Below the pieces are notes generated by a model. It was not told where the DNA came from, searched no databases, and saw only the letters and a list, made by a program, of their open reading frames with translations. A stretch of DNA of 57,317 bases, taken from NCBI GenBank assembly GCA_021107755.1, contig JAIOSF010000020.1, positions 1 through 57,317 of the forward strand, in the 5' to 3' direction. This document shows positions 16,910 through 26,332 of the stretch, in pieces; within the stretch, counting starts at the first letter, position 1, and the number at the start of each line of letters is the position of its first letter. The position numbers and the translations under genes are program-made. Source of the stretch: Arcobacteraceae bacterium (GTDB lineage: Bacteria; Campylobacterota; Campylobacteria; Campylobacterales; Arcobacteraceae).

Positions 16910-17836
16910 TTAAAAAATTGATAGTGAAGTTTTGTTTGTGAATATTTCTAGAGCTTTTGTTCCACTATATGAGTTCCCCCAGTTGTTTAATCGAGGACTA
17001 AATACAGCTATACTCATGAGCTTTGGAACAATAGCAACTATACCTCCACCAACACCACTTTTACCAGGTAATCCCACATGAAATGCAAAATCACCACTCG
17101 CATCATAATGTCCACAGGTGAGCATCACAGCATTTATTCTTTTTGCTTGACTAGATGTTATAAATTCTTTGTTTGTAATGGGATCTGTTCCATGATTTGC
17201 AAGAAACAACATAGCTCGTGAGAGCTCTTTTGTACTCATGGTAATGGCACAATGTTTAAAGTAGGTTTTGACCACATCATCAACATTGTTATCAAGGTTG
17301 TTAAAACTCTTCATAAGATTTGCTAGGGCTATATTTCTATGTCCATGTTTATATTCTGAAAACCATACATCTCTATCATATGTAATATCTTGATTATCAC
17401 TTATTTCTTGAATGAAACCTAGAATCTTATCATAAGTATTATCTACATTTTTATAGTGTGATAGAAGTGTATCAGTTACTACTATTGCTCCAGCATTTAT
17501 AAATGGATTTCTTGGGATACCATGTTCGTATTCTAGCTGTACTAAAGAGTTAAAAGGATTTCCAGATGGTTCTCTCCCAACTTTTCTATAGAGTTCTTTA
17601 CTATAGATATTTAAAGCTTTTGTAAAAGTAAATACTTTAGAAATGCTTTGAATAGAAAACTTCGTATCACTACACCCTATATGATGACTTGTACCATCCA
17701 TAAGGGTAATACTCATAGCAAATTGATCAGGGAGTACTTTTGCTAAAGCTGGTATATAATCAGCAACTTTTCCATTTGTTAATGTTGGTTGTAACTCTTG
17801 AAATATCTCATCTAATATTTGTTGATAATTTATCAT
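16910..17836 (-). CDS. glsA: Glutaminase
   Basis: A 308-aa bacterial glutaminase that hydrolyses glutamine to glutamate and ammonia. The serine-dependent beta-lactamase-like catalytic motif S-I-S-K (S64-x-x-K67) is present in F-S-I-Q-S-I-S-K-V-F. The family segments P-F-N-S-L-V-Q-L-E and N-P-F-I-N-A-G-A-I are clear. Length matches E. coli YbaS/YneH. It lies 6 bases downstream of the 173-aa protein gene at 17843 and appears co-transcribed. In Campylobacterota, glutaminase supplies glutamate and may help with acid resistance or host glutamine use; which applies here is unknown. Confidence 0.95.
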   Translation of the reverse strand: MINYQQILDEIFQELQPTLTNGKVADYIPALAKVLPDQFAMSITLMDGTSHHIGCSDTKFSIQSISKVFTFTKALNIYSKELYRKVGREPSGNPFNSLVQLEYEHGIPRNPFINAGAIVVTDTLLSHYKNVDNTYDKILGFIQEISDNQDITYDRDVWFSEYKHGHRNIALANLMKSFNNLDNNVDDVVKTYFKHCAITMSTKELSRAMLFLANHGTDPITNKEFITSSQAKRINAVMLTCGHYDASGDFAFHVGLPGKSGVGGGIVAIVPKLMSIAVFSPRLNNWGNSYSGTKALEIFTNKTSLSIF

Positions 17837-17842
17837 AATAAC

Positions 17843-18364
17843 CTATTCTGCTAGTTTTTTGTTAAATTTTGTAACAAAACTTGGTAGAAGTTTATAAAAC
17901 AGTTTTATATACTCTTTTTCCTGTTTTCTATCATCAATTAAAGATTCTAAAGCTTTATTGTTTAATGATAAAAACAGTAGTCTAATAGAACCCTTTAGGT
18001 TGATATTTTTCTTTATACTAAAATCTATAATTTCATTTGTCAATATTTGAAAAGTTGTGTTTTCTTCAAAAGGTTTATTGTGACTCATATTGTTTTTATA
18101 GATTACATCTTGTTTATGTTTTGTACTTTCTATAATAGTTAGAATAGATTTTTCATAGTTGTTCTGTGGAGTATATTTAATATGAAGTTTCTCTTGTAAT
18201 TGAAATATATCACCATTTTGAGAAAAGTTTTGTTCTCCAAAAGTTTTAGTGAGTATATCAATAGATTCTTTTTGATAAGAAGATCTATTTGAAAAGTTTT
18301 TTTTCAATAAAATTATAATAAATAATATTGTTAAAATAATGAGTATAATGTAAAAAAAGTTCAA
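17843..18364 (-). CDS. Membrane-anchored protein of unknown function
   Basis: I do not recognise this 173-aa protein. Residues 3-23 form one hydrophobic helix followed by K-K-N, so it is probably anchored in the inner membrane with the soluble part in the cytoplasm. The remainder is charged and mostly helical in pattern, with no Cys pairs or catalytic motif seen. It precedes glsA by 6 bases on the same strand, so both are likely expressed together. Confidence 0.7.
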   Translation of the reverse strand: MNFFYIILIILTILFIIILLKKNFSNRSSYQKESIDILTKTFGEQNFSQNGDIFQLQEKLHIKYTPQNNYEKSILTIIESTKHKQDVIYKNNMSHNKPFEENTTFQILTNEIIDFSIKKNINLKGSIRLLFLSLNNKALESLIDDRKQEKEYIKLFYKLLPSFVTKFNKKLAE

Positions 18365-18505
18365 AGTTTTCCTTTTGTGTTAATGGTGTAATTATAGTAT
18401 TCTTACTCTTAATAATTAACAAATTTAAATATCGTTAAATAATTTTTTAATGATAAAAGTTAAAAAATATTGTATAATTCAAAAAAAATAAATTTGAGGA
18501 AAAAA

Positions 18506-18907
18506 ATGAAAACGAAAAAACAAATTGTAGAGTCATATTATGAAAATCTATGGAATAAGCAAGATAAAACTTACATAGATAAGTTATTCGATGACAATAT
18601 TGTTTTTAGAGGTTCTTTAGGAATTGAAACTAGAGGAAAAGAGGGCTTTATAGAATACTTTGATATGATAACAACTGCAATACCAAATTTGTATCATGGG
18701 ATTGAAGTATTGATTGTTGAAGATAATCAAGTAGCTGTTCGAGCTGTGTATAATGGTACACATAAGGGAAAATTATTTGATTTTGAAGCAACAAATAATA
18801 GAATAAAATATAATGGTGCATCATTTTTTAAAATTGAAAATGAAAAAATAGTTGAGATTTGGGTTCTTGGGGACTTAAATGTTTTATATAAACAATTAGG
18901 AAAATAA
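18506..18907 (+). CDS. SnoaL-like (NTF2-fold) protein
   Basis: A 133-aa NTF2-fold protein of the SnoaL/ester-cyclase-like group: E-S-Y-Y-E-N-L-W-N near the start, then D-D-N-I-V-F-R-G and F-I-E-Y-F-D-M-I, and a closing I-V-E-I-W-V-L-G-D strand. Such proteins include polyketide cyclases and many binding proteins, so no reaction is assigned. The ATG at 18506 is chosen because GAGGA lies 8 bases before it; an upstream in-frame ATG at 18470 has no ribosome site. A TATAAT at about 18472 could be its -10 box. Confidence 0.78.
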   Translation: MKTKKQIVESYYENLWNKQDKTYIDKLFDDNIVFRGSLGIETRGKEGFIEYFDMITTAIPNLYHGIEVLIVEDNQVAVRAVYNGTHKGKLFDFEATNNRIKYNGASFFKIENEKIVEIWVLGDLNVLYKQLGK

Positions 18908-18922
18908 ATAATACTATTGTTT

Positions 18923-18964
18923 AAAAAAAAGAGAGATAATAGTTTTATTTACTCTCTTTTTTTT
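18923..18964. terminator. Bidirectional terminator between SnoaL-like and nitrilase genes
   Basis: A8-GAGAG (18923-18935) pairs with CTCTC-T8 (18952-18964) around a 16-base loop. It serves both converging genes, and its right arm lies in the last codons of the leftward gene. Confidence 0.75.
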
Positions 18965-20480
18965 TCACTTCAAAAATATCTGTTCTTCTATCTTTTAAGT
19001 TTTTTACACTTCCAAATTCATGGAGTTCTCGTAAAAGATCTATATCAACATCAGCAATTAAAACCATCTCTGTATTTGTTGTAGCTTCTGCTTTTATACC
19101 ATTTGCTGGAAAAGAAAAATCACAAGGGGTAAAAACCATAGACTGCGCAAACTGCATATCCATATTGTGAACATTTGGTAAGTTTCCAACACTTCCTGCA
19201 ATTGCAACATAACATTCATTTTCAATCGCTCTTGCTTGGGAACAAAGTCTTACTCTTGAGTAACCATTTTGAGTATCTGTTAAAAATGGCACAAATAAAA
19301 TATCCATTCCCTCACTAGCTAATAGTCTGCTAAGTTCTGGAAACTCTGAATCATAACAGATAAGTATCCCTATTTTTCCACAATCTGTATCAAATGTTTT
19401 AAGTTCACTTCCCCCTTGCATCCCCCATACTTTTGCTTCATCAGGAGTAACATGTATCTTTTCATAACGATCAATAGTTCCATCTCTTCTACATAAATAT
19501 CCAACATTATAAAGATGACCATCTTTTATCTCTGGCATACTTCCTGAGATGATATTTATATTGTATGATATTGCAAACTCTGAAAACTTTTGAATAATAT
19601 CATGGGTATGTTTGGCTAACTCTCTTATAGCTTGTGGTTCTGAAAGATGGTTGTTTTCAGCCATTAATGGGGCATTAAAAAACTCTGGGAAAAGTGCAAA
19701 ATCAGAACGATATCCTGAAACTGTATCTATAAAGTATTCTGCTTGTTGTAGCAATTCTTCAAGGTTTTTATAGGGTCTCATTTGCCATTGAATTAAGCCT
19801 AATCGAACCACTTTTTTATTTATACTTGCTAGTTTATTAGGTTTTTCATAATAGATATTATCCCACTCTAGTAAAACGGCAAATTCTCCAGAAGCTTTAT
19901 CTCCCTCTAAATATCCTTTTAAAACTTTAGCGGGATGAAAATCATTAGATATTTGAAAATTAAGTACAGGATCATGAATCTCTTTTCTTTTTACCTTTTC
20001 AATATACTCTTTTGGAGTAAGTTCATTCTCATACTTATGATAATTTGGGATTCTTCCACCAAAAGCTATCCCTTTAAGATTGTGTTTTTCACACAACTCT
20101 TTTCTATAGTCATACAACCGTCTTCCAAGTCTTAGACCTCTAAATTTTGGCTTCACAAATACATCAATACCATAAAGTATATCACCTTTATTTGAATGTG
20201 TAGAAAATGTATAGTTTCCAGTTATCTCTTTATAAGTGTGATGATTTGAAAATTCATCATAATTAACAATGATAGAAAATGCACAAGCAGCTAACTCACC
20301 ATCTATTTTTATAACAATTTGTCCCTCTTGAAACTTCTCGATTAATGTTTTAAGTTGATTTTCTTTCCAATAAGCATCTTGCATTGTTTCATAGGAGAGT
20401 AACATTGTCTCTTTTAATTCATCGTAATCATCCATACTTAAAAATTTAAGTTCAATATTCTCTTTGTTTTGTGTTTCCAT
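18945..20480 (-). CDS. GNAT acetyltransferase-nitrilase fusion
   Basis: A 511-aa two-domain protein. Residues 1-200 form a GNAT domain with the CoA-loop pattern V-K-P-K-F-R-G-L-R-L-G near residue 115. Residues 225-500 form a carbon-nitrogen hydrolase with the Glu-Lys-Cys triad in F-P-E-F-F, Y-E-K-I-H and I-L-I-C-Y-D-S-E. This fusion is a recurrent architecture in bacteria, described mostly as a GNAT/amidohydrolase of unknown substrate. It would combine N-acylation with amide hydrolysis or ammonia transfer. AGGAAA precedes the ATG. It is a single-gene unit between its terminator and the next minus-strand cluster. Confidence 0.9.
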   Translation of the reverse strand: METQNKENIELKFLSMDDYDELKETMLLSYETMQDAYWKENQLKTLIEKFQEGQIVIKIDGELAACAFSIIVNYDEFSNHHTYKEITGNYTFSTHSNKGDILYGIDVFVKPKFRGLRLGRRLYDYRKELCEKHNLKGIAFGGRIPNYHKYENELTPKEYIEKVKRKEIHDPVLNFQISNDFHPAKVLKGYLEGDKASGEFAVLLEWDNIYYEKPNKLASINKKVVRLGLIQWQMRPYKNLEELLQQAEYFIDTVSGYRSDFALFPEFFNAPLMAENNHLSEPQAIRELAKHTHDIIQKFSEFAISYNINIISGSMPEIKDGHLYNVGYLCRRDGTIDRYEKIHVTPDEAKVWGMQGGSELKTFDTDCGKIGILICYDSEFPELSRLLASEGMDILFVPFLTDTQNGYSRVRLCSQARAIENECYVAIAGSVGNLPNVHNMDMQFAQSMVFTPCDFSFPANGIKAEATTNTEMVLIADVDIDLLRELHEFGSVKNLKDRRTDIFEVKKKESK

Positions 20481-20538
20481 TTTTTCCTAACCTAATAATA
20501 TTTTATAATTATAGCTAAATTTAAAACGATATAATGGT

Positions 20539-21201
20539 TTATAAAGTTCTATTTTTAAATTTTTCAAAGAGGTCTCGCCTCTCTGTTTGTATCTCTACAT
20601 CACTTGCAATTACTTTCTTTTTGAATTTTTTATAAAGTTTGTATTGGATATAAATTGCAATAAATCCTAGTATTGCTACATAAGATAAAAGTGTAGTTAG
20701 TTCAATTGTAAAATAATCAAACAACATAGCACTAATACTTCCACATACAATAGCAATAGATATCATAAAAGAACGCAACATCAAATAATCTTTGAGTTCA
20801 ATAGCTTCATCTTGCATAAAATCAACGGTGTGAACTCTGGCTATCTCAAAGGTGATAGCTTGAATAGTAAATATTGATAATATCACATAAGTAAAAACCA
20901 CAATAGAGTGGCTTAAAATTGGGTATGAGGATATTTGAATAATATCTAAAATGATAGTAAATAGATAAATATTATATATCCTAATATGTTTAAATAGCGG
21001 TTGTACTATCCCATCAAGAGCTCCAAGAAGCATAAAAAAACTTATCATAAAAACTGGAAGATAAGTACCTTCAAGTTTTGTGATATAAGGCAGTAGTGTC
21101 CAGTCAATATAGGTAACTAAAAACAAAACTATAGATTGTAGGTACAAGAAATATGATTTTTGTACCTCATGAAATAGAGTTGTATAATTTCTAAATGCCA
21201 T
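20539..21201 (-). CDS. Six-helix membrane protein
   Basis: A 220-aa integral membrane protein with about six hydrophobic helices (around residues 18-35, 45-62, 75-92, 98-118, 145-163 and 168-187) and a basic tail. The helix pattern resembles half of a major facilitator, but I cannot name a family. It overlaps the upstream GNAT gene by 11 bases and ends a three-gene unit (DUF2156, GNAT, membrane protein). It may move or present the product of the two acyltransferase-fold enzymes; this is inference from order only. Confidence 0.7.
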   Translation of the reverse strand: MAFRNYTTLFHEVQKSYFLYLQSIVLFLVTYIDWTLLPYITKLEGTYLPVFMISFFMLLGALDGIVQPLFKHIRIYNIYLFTIILDIIQISSYPILSHSIVVFTYVILSIFTIQAITFEIARVHTVDFMQDEAIELKDYLMLRSFMISIAIVCGSISAMLFDYFTIELTTLLSYVAILGFIAIYIQYKLYKKFKKKVIASDVEIQTERRDLFEKFKNRTL

Positions 21202-21622
21202 TTGAACTTCGATACATCAAATACCCATCAATATTGTTAGGATAGTAGTTCTTTAAAACTTTTTTGATTTTGAAATTGTTTTTTTCATAAAGTTTTATGG
21301 CACTTTTATTTATAGTTTTTACTTCTAAAGTGAAACTTTTTGTTTCTAATATTTTAAAAGAATATTCTAAAAGTTTTGTTGCAATACCCTGACCTTGAAA
21401 CTCTTTTTTTATACACAAAGAGTAGAGTCTATAATTGTTTTTTCTTTTTAGCCACAAAATATATCCCACAATTTTATTATCTTGTTTATAAACAAAAAGA
21501 TGATTTCTTTTTATGTGGTAATAAAAAGAACCTACACTTAGTCCAAAATCATCTTTGGAAAATACAGAACTTTCAAGGTTAAAAAGCTCTTTTGTATTCT
21601 CTTTTGTTGCTACTGAAATCAT
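21191..21622 (-). CDS. GNAT family N-acetyltransferase
   Basis: A 143-aa GNAT enzyme transferring an acetyl group from acetyl-CoA. The CoA-binding motif A is I-K-K-E-F-Q-G-Q-G-I-A-T-K-L-L near residues 73-87, and the C-terminal N-K-S-A-I-K-L-Y-E-K-N-N-F pattern resembles RimI-like enzymes that act on protein N-termini. It overlaps the DUF2156 gene by 4 bases and the six-helix gene by 11 bases, so the three are translated together. The acceptor is unknown. Confidence 0.85.
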   Translation of the reverse strand: MISVATKENTKELFNLESSVFSKDDFGLSVGSFYYHIKRNHLFVYKQDNKIVGYILWLKRKNNYRLYSLCIKKEFQGQGIATKLLEYSFKILETKSFTLEVKTINKSAIKLYEKNNFKIKKVLKNYYPNNIDGYLMYRSSNGI

Positions 21623-22602
21623 TGTTTTTGATAAATAGTATATTTAGGAATTAATTTATCGGGTCTATAAGACATCTTTACTTTCTTTAAGTTTTCAAAT
21701 CCCATATCATCCCCTACATTTATATAAATACTTCCATAGAGTTCTTGAAGATATTTTGTAAACTCTCTAAAGATAAATTGAGCACATCCTAAAACTTCAA
21801 AATCTGTTTTTTCGATAATAACACTTGAAGTTGTCTCGTTGATTCTCTCCCCTACAGTAAAACCTTTAATCTCATCATCAATATACAATACCATCCCTAC
21901 AACATCAAGATTTTCGTAGTCATTTAAAAGTCTTTTTATAGCAAATCTTTCAAAATAGATACCATCAAGAAAAGTTTCTACCTCCTCTTTTGGCATATAA
22001 ATAGTTCTATCTTTTACCCATTTGTTAAATAGTGTTGTGATACCCTCCTTGTGTTTTTCTATATCTATAATCTCAACTCTATGGTTTGGATATACTTTTT
22101 TAAATTTGTTTATCTCATTTCTTTTTGATTTATAAGGGTCCCCTTTAAGTTCTATTAAATCTTCTGTTTCATAGATATAGTCAACAAGTTTTTTCTCTAT
22201 TAAAAAATCTTTTAACATATCATAAATAACTGTCCCCTCTTCGAGGTAGTTTACAAATCCTTCAAGTAAGTTTTCATGTACATATTCTATTTTCGAATAA
22301 TTTTTATTACTGTTGTGTGTGTTCATAATATCAAAACAATCAATCATCGCTTCATAGGTATTCTCTTTTTTCCCTAAGGGTGGTAAAAGCATAGTTAATT
22401 CACCAGAATTTAATATAAACAGACAAAAAGTGTCATTAACAATTGCATAAAAACCTGTAGCAGTTGAAAGCCAGATATAGTTTCCAGCAAAAGTATAATC
22501 ACTAATATCAACATTTATCACATCAAGATAGTGATCCATCACCTCTTTTGCTTTTAAATCAAAGTGTTTTAAAGTATAATTACTAACAGTTAAAGTAGAC
22601 AT
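21619..22602 (-). CDS. DUF2156 / phosphatidylglycerol lysyltransferase-like domain protein
   Basis: A 327-aa soluble protein of the DUF2156 type, the double-GNAT fold found as the C-terminal domain of MprF aminoacyl-phosphatidylglycerol synthases. The opening L-K-H-F-D-L and S-D-Y-T-F-A-G-N-Y-I-W segments are typical. Unlike MprF it carries no membrane domain, so any lipid or peptide aminoacylation would need a partner. A strong GGAGG lies before the start, the best Shine-Dalgarno in the region. It leads the three-gene unit with a GNAT enzyme and a six-helix protein. Confidence 0.82.
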   Translation of the reverse strand: MSTLTVSNYTLKHFDLKAKEVMDHYLDVINVDISDYTFAGNYIWLSTATGFYAIVNDTFCLFILNSGELTMLLPPLGKKENTYEAMIDCFDIMNTHNSNKNYSKIEYVHENLLEGFVNYLEEGTVIYDMLKDFLIEKKLVDYIYETEDLIELKGDPYKSKRNEINKFKKVYPNHRVEIIDIEKHKEGITTLFNKWVKDRTIYMPKEEVETFLDGIYFERFAIKRLLNDYENLDVVGMVLYIDDEIKGFTVGERINETTSSVIIEKTDFEVLGCAQFIFREFTKYLQELYGSIYINVGDDMGFENLKKVKMSYRPDKLIPKYTIYQKQ

Positions 22603-22721
22603 AGGAAGCCTCCAAATTTAATTTTGCGAATTATACATCTTTTTTGGCAATTTGCATCAAAAAATTTGGTAAATTTTCAATATAATTACAAAGTAATAAA
22701 AAGCAAGGGATATCACAGATT

Positions 22722-24092
22722 ATGAATGAGAAAGATATAGAACAAATTGAAAATTTATTAGAACAACTATTAGAAGAAATATCTCAATATAAAGAGGAAA
22801 ATAGCACTGTTCACCCTTATGATATTGCTGAACAATTATTACATTTAAGAGATTTAGATGAGGAGCAATACTCATCAATTTTACGAAAAATACCAAGTAC
22901 TCTTCTTGCTGAAGTTCTCTCCGAGATGCCTGATTATGTGCAAGAGGAGATTAGTGAGTATATTAGTACAAAAAAACTTGTAGCTATTACTTCAAATATG
23001 GATACCGATGATGCTGCGGATTTCATCCAAAATATTAGTGAGGACCATGAAGATGTAGCACAAACTATTTTAGAAAGTTTCGATGATGAAGATAAAGAAC
23101 TTTTAGAGCAACTTATTGCATATAGTGATGATGAAGCTGGTTCTTATATGCAATCAGAGTTATTTAGTGCTAAAGAAAATGAAAATATTGGTGATGCTAT
23201 TAAAAGATTAAAAGCTCTTAAAGAGAGCGGAGAAGTTGATAATATTTGGCATTGTCATATTACTAATATAAAAGGAAAATATATAGGAAGTGTAGGTTTA
23301 GAAGAGCTTATCATTTTTGAACATACATCAAAATTTTCAGATATACCAAGTGAAAAGTTTAGAACCTACAATATTTCCCATAAAGCAACTATCAAAGAGG
23401 TTGTAGATATGGTAACAAATTATAACCTTACGAGTGTACCTGTTTTAGATGATAACAATAGGTTAGTAGGGAGAATTACTTCTGATGATGTGTACGATAT
23501 CATCCAAGAAAGTGCAACAGAGCAAATCTATAACATGGCTGGGGTAAATGATGAAACAGAGCAAGTTGAAAGCATCTATGAAATAGGAAAAGGGCGAGCT
23601 GTATGGTTAGCAATAAATCTTGTTACTGCTATTGCAGCTTCAGTTGTAATTGGTATTTTTGATACAACTATTCAGTCACTTGTAGCTTTAGCCATTTTGA
23701 TGCCAATTGTAGCTTCTATGGGTGGAAATGCGGGAACTCAAACCTTAACAGTAACAGTAAGACAGATGGCTTTAGGGGATATTGAAAAAGAGGATGCTAG
23801 AAAAACAATCCAAAAAGAGGTGTTGATATCCTTAGCAAATGGTTTATTGTTTGCTATGATTATTGGGGTTATATCATATTTATGGTTCTCTATGCCAATG
23901 CTTGGAGTGGTTATAGCACTTTCAATGATTATTAATCTTTTAGGAGCTGGGTTCTTTGGTGCTGTTATCCCTTTAAGTTTACAAAAAATGGGGATAGACC
24001 CAGCGATTGGAAGTACAGTTTTACTTACAACTGTTACTGATGTGGTTGGGTTTTTTAGCTTTTTAGGTTTAGCAACTTTAATATTATTATAG
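22722..24092 (+). CDS. mgtE: Magnesium transporter MgtE
   Basis: A 456-aa Mg2+ channel. The order is the MgtE N domain (residues 20-130), two CBS domains (about 135-260), a connecting helix and a five-helix membrane domain containing the G-G-N-A-G-T-Q-T-L motif near residue 335. The cytoplasmic domains sense Mg2+ and gate the pore in characterised homologues. AAGGGAT precedes the ATG. A corA-type gene follows 9 bases later, so two unrelated Mg2+ systems share one operon. No M-box riboswitch was seen in the short leader. Confidence 0.94.
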   Translation: MNEKDIEQIENLLEQLLEEISQYKEENSTVHPYDIAEQLLHLRDLDEEQYSSILRKIPSTLLAEVLSEMPDYVQEEISEYISTKKLVAITSNMDTDDAADFIQNISEDHEDVAQTILESFDDEDKELLEQLIAYSDDEAGSYMQSELFSAKENENIGDAIKRLKALKESGEVDNIWHCHITNIKGKYIGSVGLEELIIFEHTSKFSDIPSEKFRTYNISHKATIKEVVDMVTNYNLTSVPVLDDNNRLVGRITSDDVYDIIQESATEQIYNMAGVNDETEQVESIYEIGKGRAVWLAINLVTAIAASVVIGIFDTTIQSLVALAILMPIVASMGGNAGTQTLTVTVRQMALGDIEKEDARKTIQKEVLISLANGLLFAMIIGVISYLWFSMPMLGVVIALSMIINLLGAGFFGAVIPLSLQKMGIDPAIGSTVLLTTVTDVVGFFSFLGLATLILL

Positions 24093-24101
24093 GAAAAATA
24101 T

Positions 24102-24878
24102 ATGATACGAGACAAATTAGATAACTTTCACCTTGAAGATGTTAGAAGTGAAGTACATCCCTCAGTATTTTTCAAACATGAAAATTATGACCTTTTTATT
24201 TTAAGACTTCCTCAAAGTGAAGATGGGAAAATTTTACAAATGAGTAATGCTTTTGTAGTTACAGATGATTCCTATTATTATTTTGATAAAAGTAAAGATT
24301 TGTTTGTAGATTTGAAAAATATAAAAGGTTTTTATAGATTCTTAGATAAAAAAATAGATACTGTTTTAAAAATTATTTTAGATAATTTCAACAGTATTGA
24401 GGCAATAGAAGATAAGTTTTATGATGGAAAATCAATCAAAGATTTTAACCAACAATGGTTTGCTTATAAAACAGATATAGTAAGGATAAATAGAGTACTT
24501 TTTAAAGCAGTACAAACTATGAGTGATTTGATACTAAATTATAAACACGAAGAGGAGTATCTTGAGAGAAACTTTGAGGATATTGAGGAGCATTTACAAA
24601 GGGCTTATAGAAATAGTGGATTACTTTTAGAAAAGCTTGATGCATTATATAATTTTAATCTCACACAAACAAACGAGTCAATGAACCAAACTGTTTATGT
24701 TCTTACACTTTTATCTGGGATATTTTTGCCACTAAACTTAATAGTTGGATTTTTTGGGATGAATACTACTTCGTTACCATTTACCGTTGGTGATGGTGGT
24801 ACTTATAAAGTGGTATGGTTACTTATTAGTATTGGAGTTATAGCTTCAATTGTTACTTATATGTTTAAGAGGAAGTAG
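24102..24878 (+). CDS. CorA-family divalent cation channel
   Basis: A 258-aa CorA-like protein, shorter than the classical 316-aa CorA. The N-terminal alpha/beta domain and long helix (about residues 85-190) lead to two membrane helices, with the signature G-M-N in F-F-G-M-N-T-T-S between them near residue 225. It probably carries Mg2+, Co2+ or Ni2+. It is co-transcribed with mgtE. The stop codon lies inside a hairpin shared with the converging MscS gene. Confidence 0.88.
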   Translation: MIRDKLDNFHLEDVRSEVHPSVFFKHENYDLFILRLPQSEDGKILQMSNAFVVTDDSYYYFDKSKDLFVDLKNIKGFYRFLDKKIDTVLKIILDNFNSIEAIEDKFYDGKSIKDFNQQWFAYKTDIVRINRVLFKAVQTMSDLILNYKHEEEYLERNFEDIEEHLQRAYRNSGLLLEKLDALYNFNLTQTNESMNQTVYVLTLLSGIFLPLNLIVGFFGMNTTSLPFTVGDGGTYKVVWLLISIGVIASIVTYMFKRK

Positions 24879-24897
24879 AATTATTCTGTTTCCTCTT
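24867..24897. terminator. Bidirectional terminator built into two coding ends
   Basis: AAGAGGAA (24867-24874) pairs with TTCCTCTT (24890-24897), and inside it AGAAT pairs with ATTCT. The hairpin covers the stop codons of both the CorA-like gene (ends 24878) and the MscS gene (ends 24881), and T-rich sequence follows on the plus strand. Confidence 0.7.
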
Positions 24898-26272
24898 TCT
24901 CTTTTGGTACAGTTTTAGAGGCTTTTAGTTTTATAGTTTCATGATTTTTATATGCTTGAAAAAGTTTTATAGTTACTTCTCCTCTTGTTTTTGTAGCATG
25001 TTTATAGTTTGTTTGATAAGCAATAAGAGCAACAATTGCTGTTTTTGTAGAGTTTAAATTAAATGATATTTTATATGAAATATTAATCTTTGTAAAAACT
25101 TCTTGTGTGATCTGTTCTACCTCTTCAAAGTTATTATTCACATCAAACTCAAACTCTATTAAATCTGTTATTAGTCCATTTTTCTTTAATGAATAGTTAT
25201 AAAATACTTTTGTAAAGATATAACTATTTGGTATATATATTGTACGACCTACATTTTTTATCTCTTTAATATTTGTATAATCTTCTATCTCATTGAGTTT
25301 CATTTTTACTAATGAAATATCAATTATATCCCCAATAGTGTGTTTTGTTTCAAACTGTACCATAACTCTATCGCCCACTTTTACAATACTAGTAAAAAAG
25401 ATATAGATAGCCCCTGCAATATTTAGAATAATTTCTCTAGTTGCTAAAGTAAGCGCAGCTGCAATTACACTTAAAAATGTGATAATATACATAATATCGT
25501 CAATATACCTCATAGCTACAAATACAATAATTAAAATTGCAAAAAGAAGTGAGAGAAGTTTTTTATAGTTTTTTTGATCTTCGTGATTTTCTGGATTGTG
25601 TGTTAGGAAAAAAACCAAAGAGGAAAGTAGTTTATAAATAATATAAAATACTATAATCATTCCAACAGTAAAGAGGTGTTTCATAAAAATATCATTTTTA
25701 TACTCTTCATATTTTTTTAATAACTCCTCTTTAGATTCTAAAAGGTTTTTTTCTGTTTTTTCAATATTTTCACTATATTCAATAAAATAGTCTAAGTCCT
25801 CTTTGAGTGATTGAAGTTTGCTATTCTCTTTATCTGTATTAAGCATAGTTAGATATCTGTTTTTAATAGTTGATTTTGCTATGTAAAAATCATCTTTGAG
25901 GGTTTTATATTTTTGTATAGTTTTTTCTATATCTTTAAGAGATGTATGGAGGATGAAATCTCTTAATGTAATAGTTGAAATAGTATATTTATATTGTTTT
26001 AAAAGAGTATTAAAGTTTTGATTTGTTTCATATAACTCAAGTTTTGATTTATAAATAGATAATCTTTTTTTGAGTTCCTCTTGTGCTGTTGAGGTTGTTT
26101 TTTTAAGTTTTTGTTCAATAACTGTAATGTTATTTATTAGTATATTATAGTTTTTATAGTTTTGATAAGTTTTTAACCAAATGTTCTTTTCAATAGTTGA
26201 GGTTGTGTTGGCTACTGTATCATCAGCTATAAGTGACAAACAAACAAATAAAAAAATAAATAAAATTTTCAA
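24881..26272 (-). CDS. MscS-family mechanosensitive channel with periplasmic coiled coil
   Basis: A 463-aa inner-membrane channel. A signal peptide (residues 1-16) is followed by a long, Lys-rich coiled-coil region to about residue 190. Several membrane helices come next (about 195-300), including the pore-lining A-A-L-T-L-A-T-R-E segment. The MscS beta domain has V-G-D-R-V and a conserved I-Y-I-P-N-S-Y motif near residue 350. It probably releases solutes under hypo-osmotic stress. The start appears to be TTG with AAGGA before it. It is divergent from a second, much smaller MscS-type gene, sharing a 60-base promoter region. Confidence 0.85.
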   Translation of the reverse strand: MKILFIFLFVCLSLIADDTVANTTSTIEKNIWLKTYQNYKNYNILINNITVIEQKLKKTTSTAQEELKKRLSIYKSKLELYETNQNFNTLLKQYKYTISTITLRDFILHTSLKDIEKTIQKYKTLKDDFYIAKSTIKNRYLTMLNTDKENSKLQSLKEDLDYFIEYSENIEKTEKNLLESKEELLKKYEEYKNDIFMKHLFTVGMIIVFYIIYKLLSSLVFFLTHNPENHEDQKNYKKLLSLLFAILIIVFVAMRYIDDIMYIITFLSVIAAALTLATREIILNIAGAIYIFFTSIVKVGDRVMVQFETKHTIGDIIDISLVKMKLNEIEDYTNIKEIKNVGRTIYIPNSYIFTKVFYNYSLKKNGLITDLIEFEFDVNNNFEEVEQITQEVFTKINISYKISFNLNSTKTAIVALIAYQTNYKHATKTRGEVTIKLFQAYKNHETIKLKASKTVPKEKEETE

Positions 26273-26332
26273 CTTTATATCCTTATAAATAGTGTATAAT
26301 TATATCATAAATTATAATCTTAGGAACTTTTT

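Noticed and set aside
16892-16915. Terminator for glsA formed by A9-G-T9
   Set aside because: It could fold, but the stem has only A-T pairs and little stability. It is mentioned only as part of the intergenic stretch.
22640-22721. M-box or other Mg2+ riboswitch before mgtE
   Set aside because: The leader is too short and shows no multi-helix structure.
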